Positions 63,333-64,000 of a DNA stretch of 64,000 nt are shown piece by piece. Location of the stretch: positions 124,001-188,000 of the forward strand of contig NZ_BMYR01000006.1 of assembly GCF_014652375.1 (NCBI RefSeq). The letters run 5' to 3'. The notes beneath the pieces are model-generated. The model saw only the letters and a program-made list of their open reading frames with translations, did not search any database and had not been told where the DNA came from. Within the stretch, counting starts at the first letter, position 1; each line of letters starts with the position of its first letter. The position numbers and the translations under genes are program-made. Source of the DNA: Alishewanella tabrizica (lineage in GTDB: Bacteria; Pseudomonadota; Gammaproteobacteria; Enterobacterales; Alteromonadaceae).

Positions 63333-64000
63333 ATGCAAAAAAAATGGCTGTTAGGCGCCGTAGTTGGCGGCGTGCTTGCGATTACGGTAGGTGTTTACCA
63401 GTATGTGAATTATCGGGCAGCCGCCATCTTGGCTGAGCAAATCACAGTGATCAATGAGTCTTATGCTGTGATGGCAACACAAGGCTTAATGCCTGGCGTT
63501 GCCTTGAGTTATGAGAATATTAAGGCCAACTATTGGCGCAATGATTATCAAATAGCAGGCTTAGCCATTAATGTCGCGGGGTTAGGGGTGCTGGCAGAAG
63601 TGGCGAGTATCCAAGTTACTGGCTTTAAACCCGGTACTTTAGCTGAGACTGGGCGAGTAGAGATTAAAGACGTTAAACTGGCAAAAGGGATGCAATTACT
63701 GTTACCGCCGGCATTAGCAGAATTGAGCAATGAGATCGCACTCAGTACGCACTATAATTATCAGTATCACGCCGCAAAAGGCGAGTTATTGCTAGAACAG
63801 CATATTCAGCTGGGTGAACAATTTCACTTACACTATCAATTGACCTTACAGCAAATGCAGCCGCTATGGCAATTTGCTACCGATTTAACCAAAATGGATG
63901 CAGAAACGCAGCAAAACTACAGCCAATCACCAGCGTATACGGCTGCGTTGAATACCGCCTTAGAGCAAGGTCAATTGCAACAAGGCAGCGTGACCTTAAC
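63333..64000 (+). CDS. Single-pass envelope protein, start only, DUF945/YdgA-like possible
   Basis: Open to the window end (about 222 residues seen). MQKKWLLGAVVGGVLAITVG is an uncleaved signal anchor (residues 4-25). A periplasmic domain rich in beta strands follows, starting with a helix (AAAILAEQITVINESYAVMA) and YENIKANYWRNDYQIAGLAI. Length beyond the window is unknown. The pattern of a signal anchor plus a repetitive strand-rich domain is compatible with DUF945 (YdgA) or AsmA-like proteins, but the match is weak. TTAGG lies seven bases before the ATG. Confidence 0.6.
   Translation, partial: MQKKWLLGAVVGGVLAITVGVYQYVNYRAAAILAEQITVINESYAVMATQGLMPGVALSYENIKANYWRNDYQIAGLAINVAGLGVLAEVASIQVTGFKPGTLAETGRVEIKDVKLAKGMQLLLPPALAELSNEIALSTHYNYQYHAAKGELLLEQHIQLGEQFHLHYQLTLQQMQPLWQFATDLTKMDAETQQNYSQSPAYTAALNTALEQGQLQQGSVTL

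Noticed and set aside
1..64000. Prophage, integrative element or tRNA/attachment-site signatures
   Set aside because: No integrase, phage structural gene, tRNA or flanking direct repeats were seen; the holin-like YqjE protein is part of a normal yqjD-E-K trio.

Overview
The window looks like chromosome of a heterotrophic, aquatic gammaproteobacterium of the Alteromonadales / Rheinheimera-Arsukibacterium type. This rests on protein style (TonB-dependent receptor, tryptophan-halogenase-like and SapC gene clusters, a probable DUF3334 protein and a probable DUF3083 protein, ComM, H-NOX with a paired kinase), moderate GC and glutamine-rich proteins. No rRNA, tRNA, CRISPR array, prophage or complete insertion sequence was recognised. 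The species assignment is inference.

Layout. 0-10 kb: tail of a GH13 alpha-glucosidase; an H-NOX gas sensor with its histidine kinase; a DauA-like SulP transporter; a LacI regulator; a CheX-like protein; a Bcr/CflA exporter; pyrC; comM. 10.5-18.8 kb: an MMPL exporter, LolA-like and outer-membrane barrel operon whose barrel protein carries a FimV-like N-terminal domain, then a SWIM/SNF2 helicase. 18.9-22.4 kb: a c-type cytochrome, an orphan protein resembling the carboxysomal carbonic anhydrase CsoSCA, a yqjD-yqjE-yqjK trio and a periplasmic histidine phosphatase.

22.6-45.6 kb is one large galactoside catabolic region. It has mutarotase, a TonB-dependent receptor, a flavin halogenase homologue, SapC, an SSS symporter, cytoplasmic GH42 beta-galactosidase and GH36 alpha-galactosidase, and a FadR-type GntR regulator. 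It also has De Ley-Doudoroff enzymes (SDR dehydrogenase, SMP-30 lactonase, KDGal kinase), glpK and glpD without glpF, and Leloir galT-galK followed by a secreted PAF-acetylhydrolase-like esterase. The combination of alpha-Gal, beta-Gal, glycerol and ester cleavage suggests galactosyl-glycerols as substrate: galactolipid head groups or floridoside. Related AT-rich motifs recur in five control regions of this locus.

46-54.4 kb: a GNAT/NTF2-like fusion, a solute-binding protein, a YceK-like lipoprotein, and a four-gene MksBEFG/Wadjet-type SMC defence operon. The operon has SMC-first order (jetC-jetB-jetA-jetD), and all three junctions are TAATG stop-start overlaps. 54.5-64 kb: DUF418 membrane protein, yigZ, fumC, a 263-bp structured MITE-like element with perfect 23-bp terminal inverted repeats that supplies the stop codon of a neighbouring small gene, that gene with a perfect 17-bp-arm Fur-type palindrome, a probable DUF3083 protein, a TRIC-family channel, a Fur-box-preceded TonB receptor and the start of an envelope protein.
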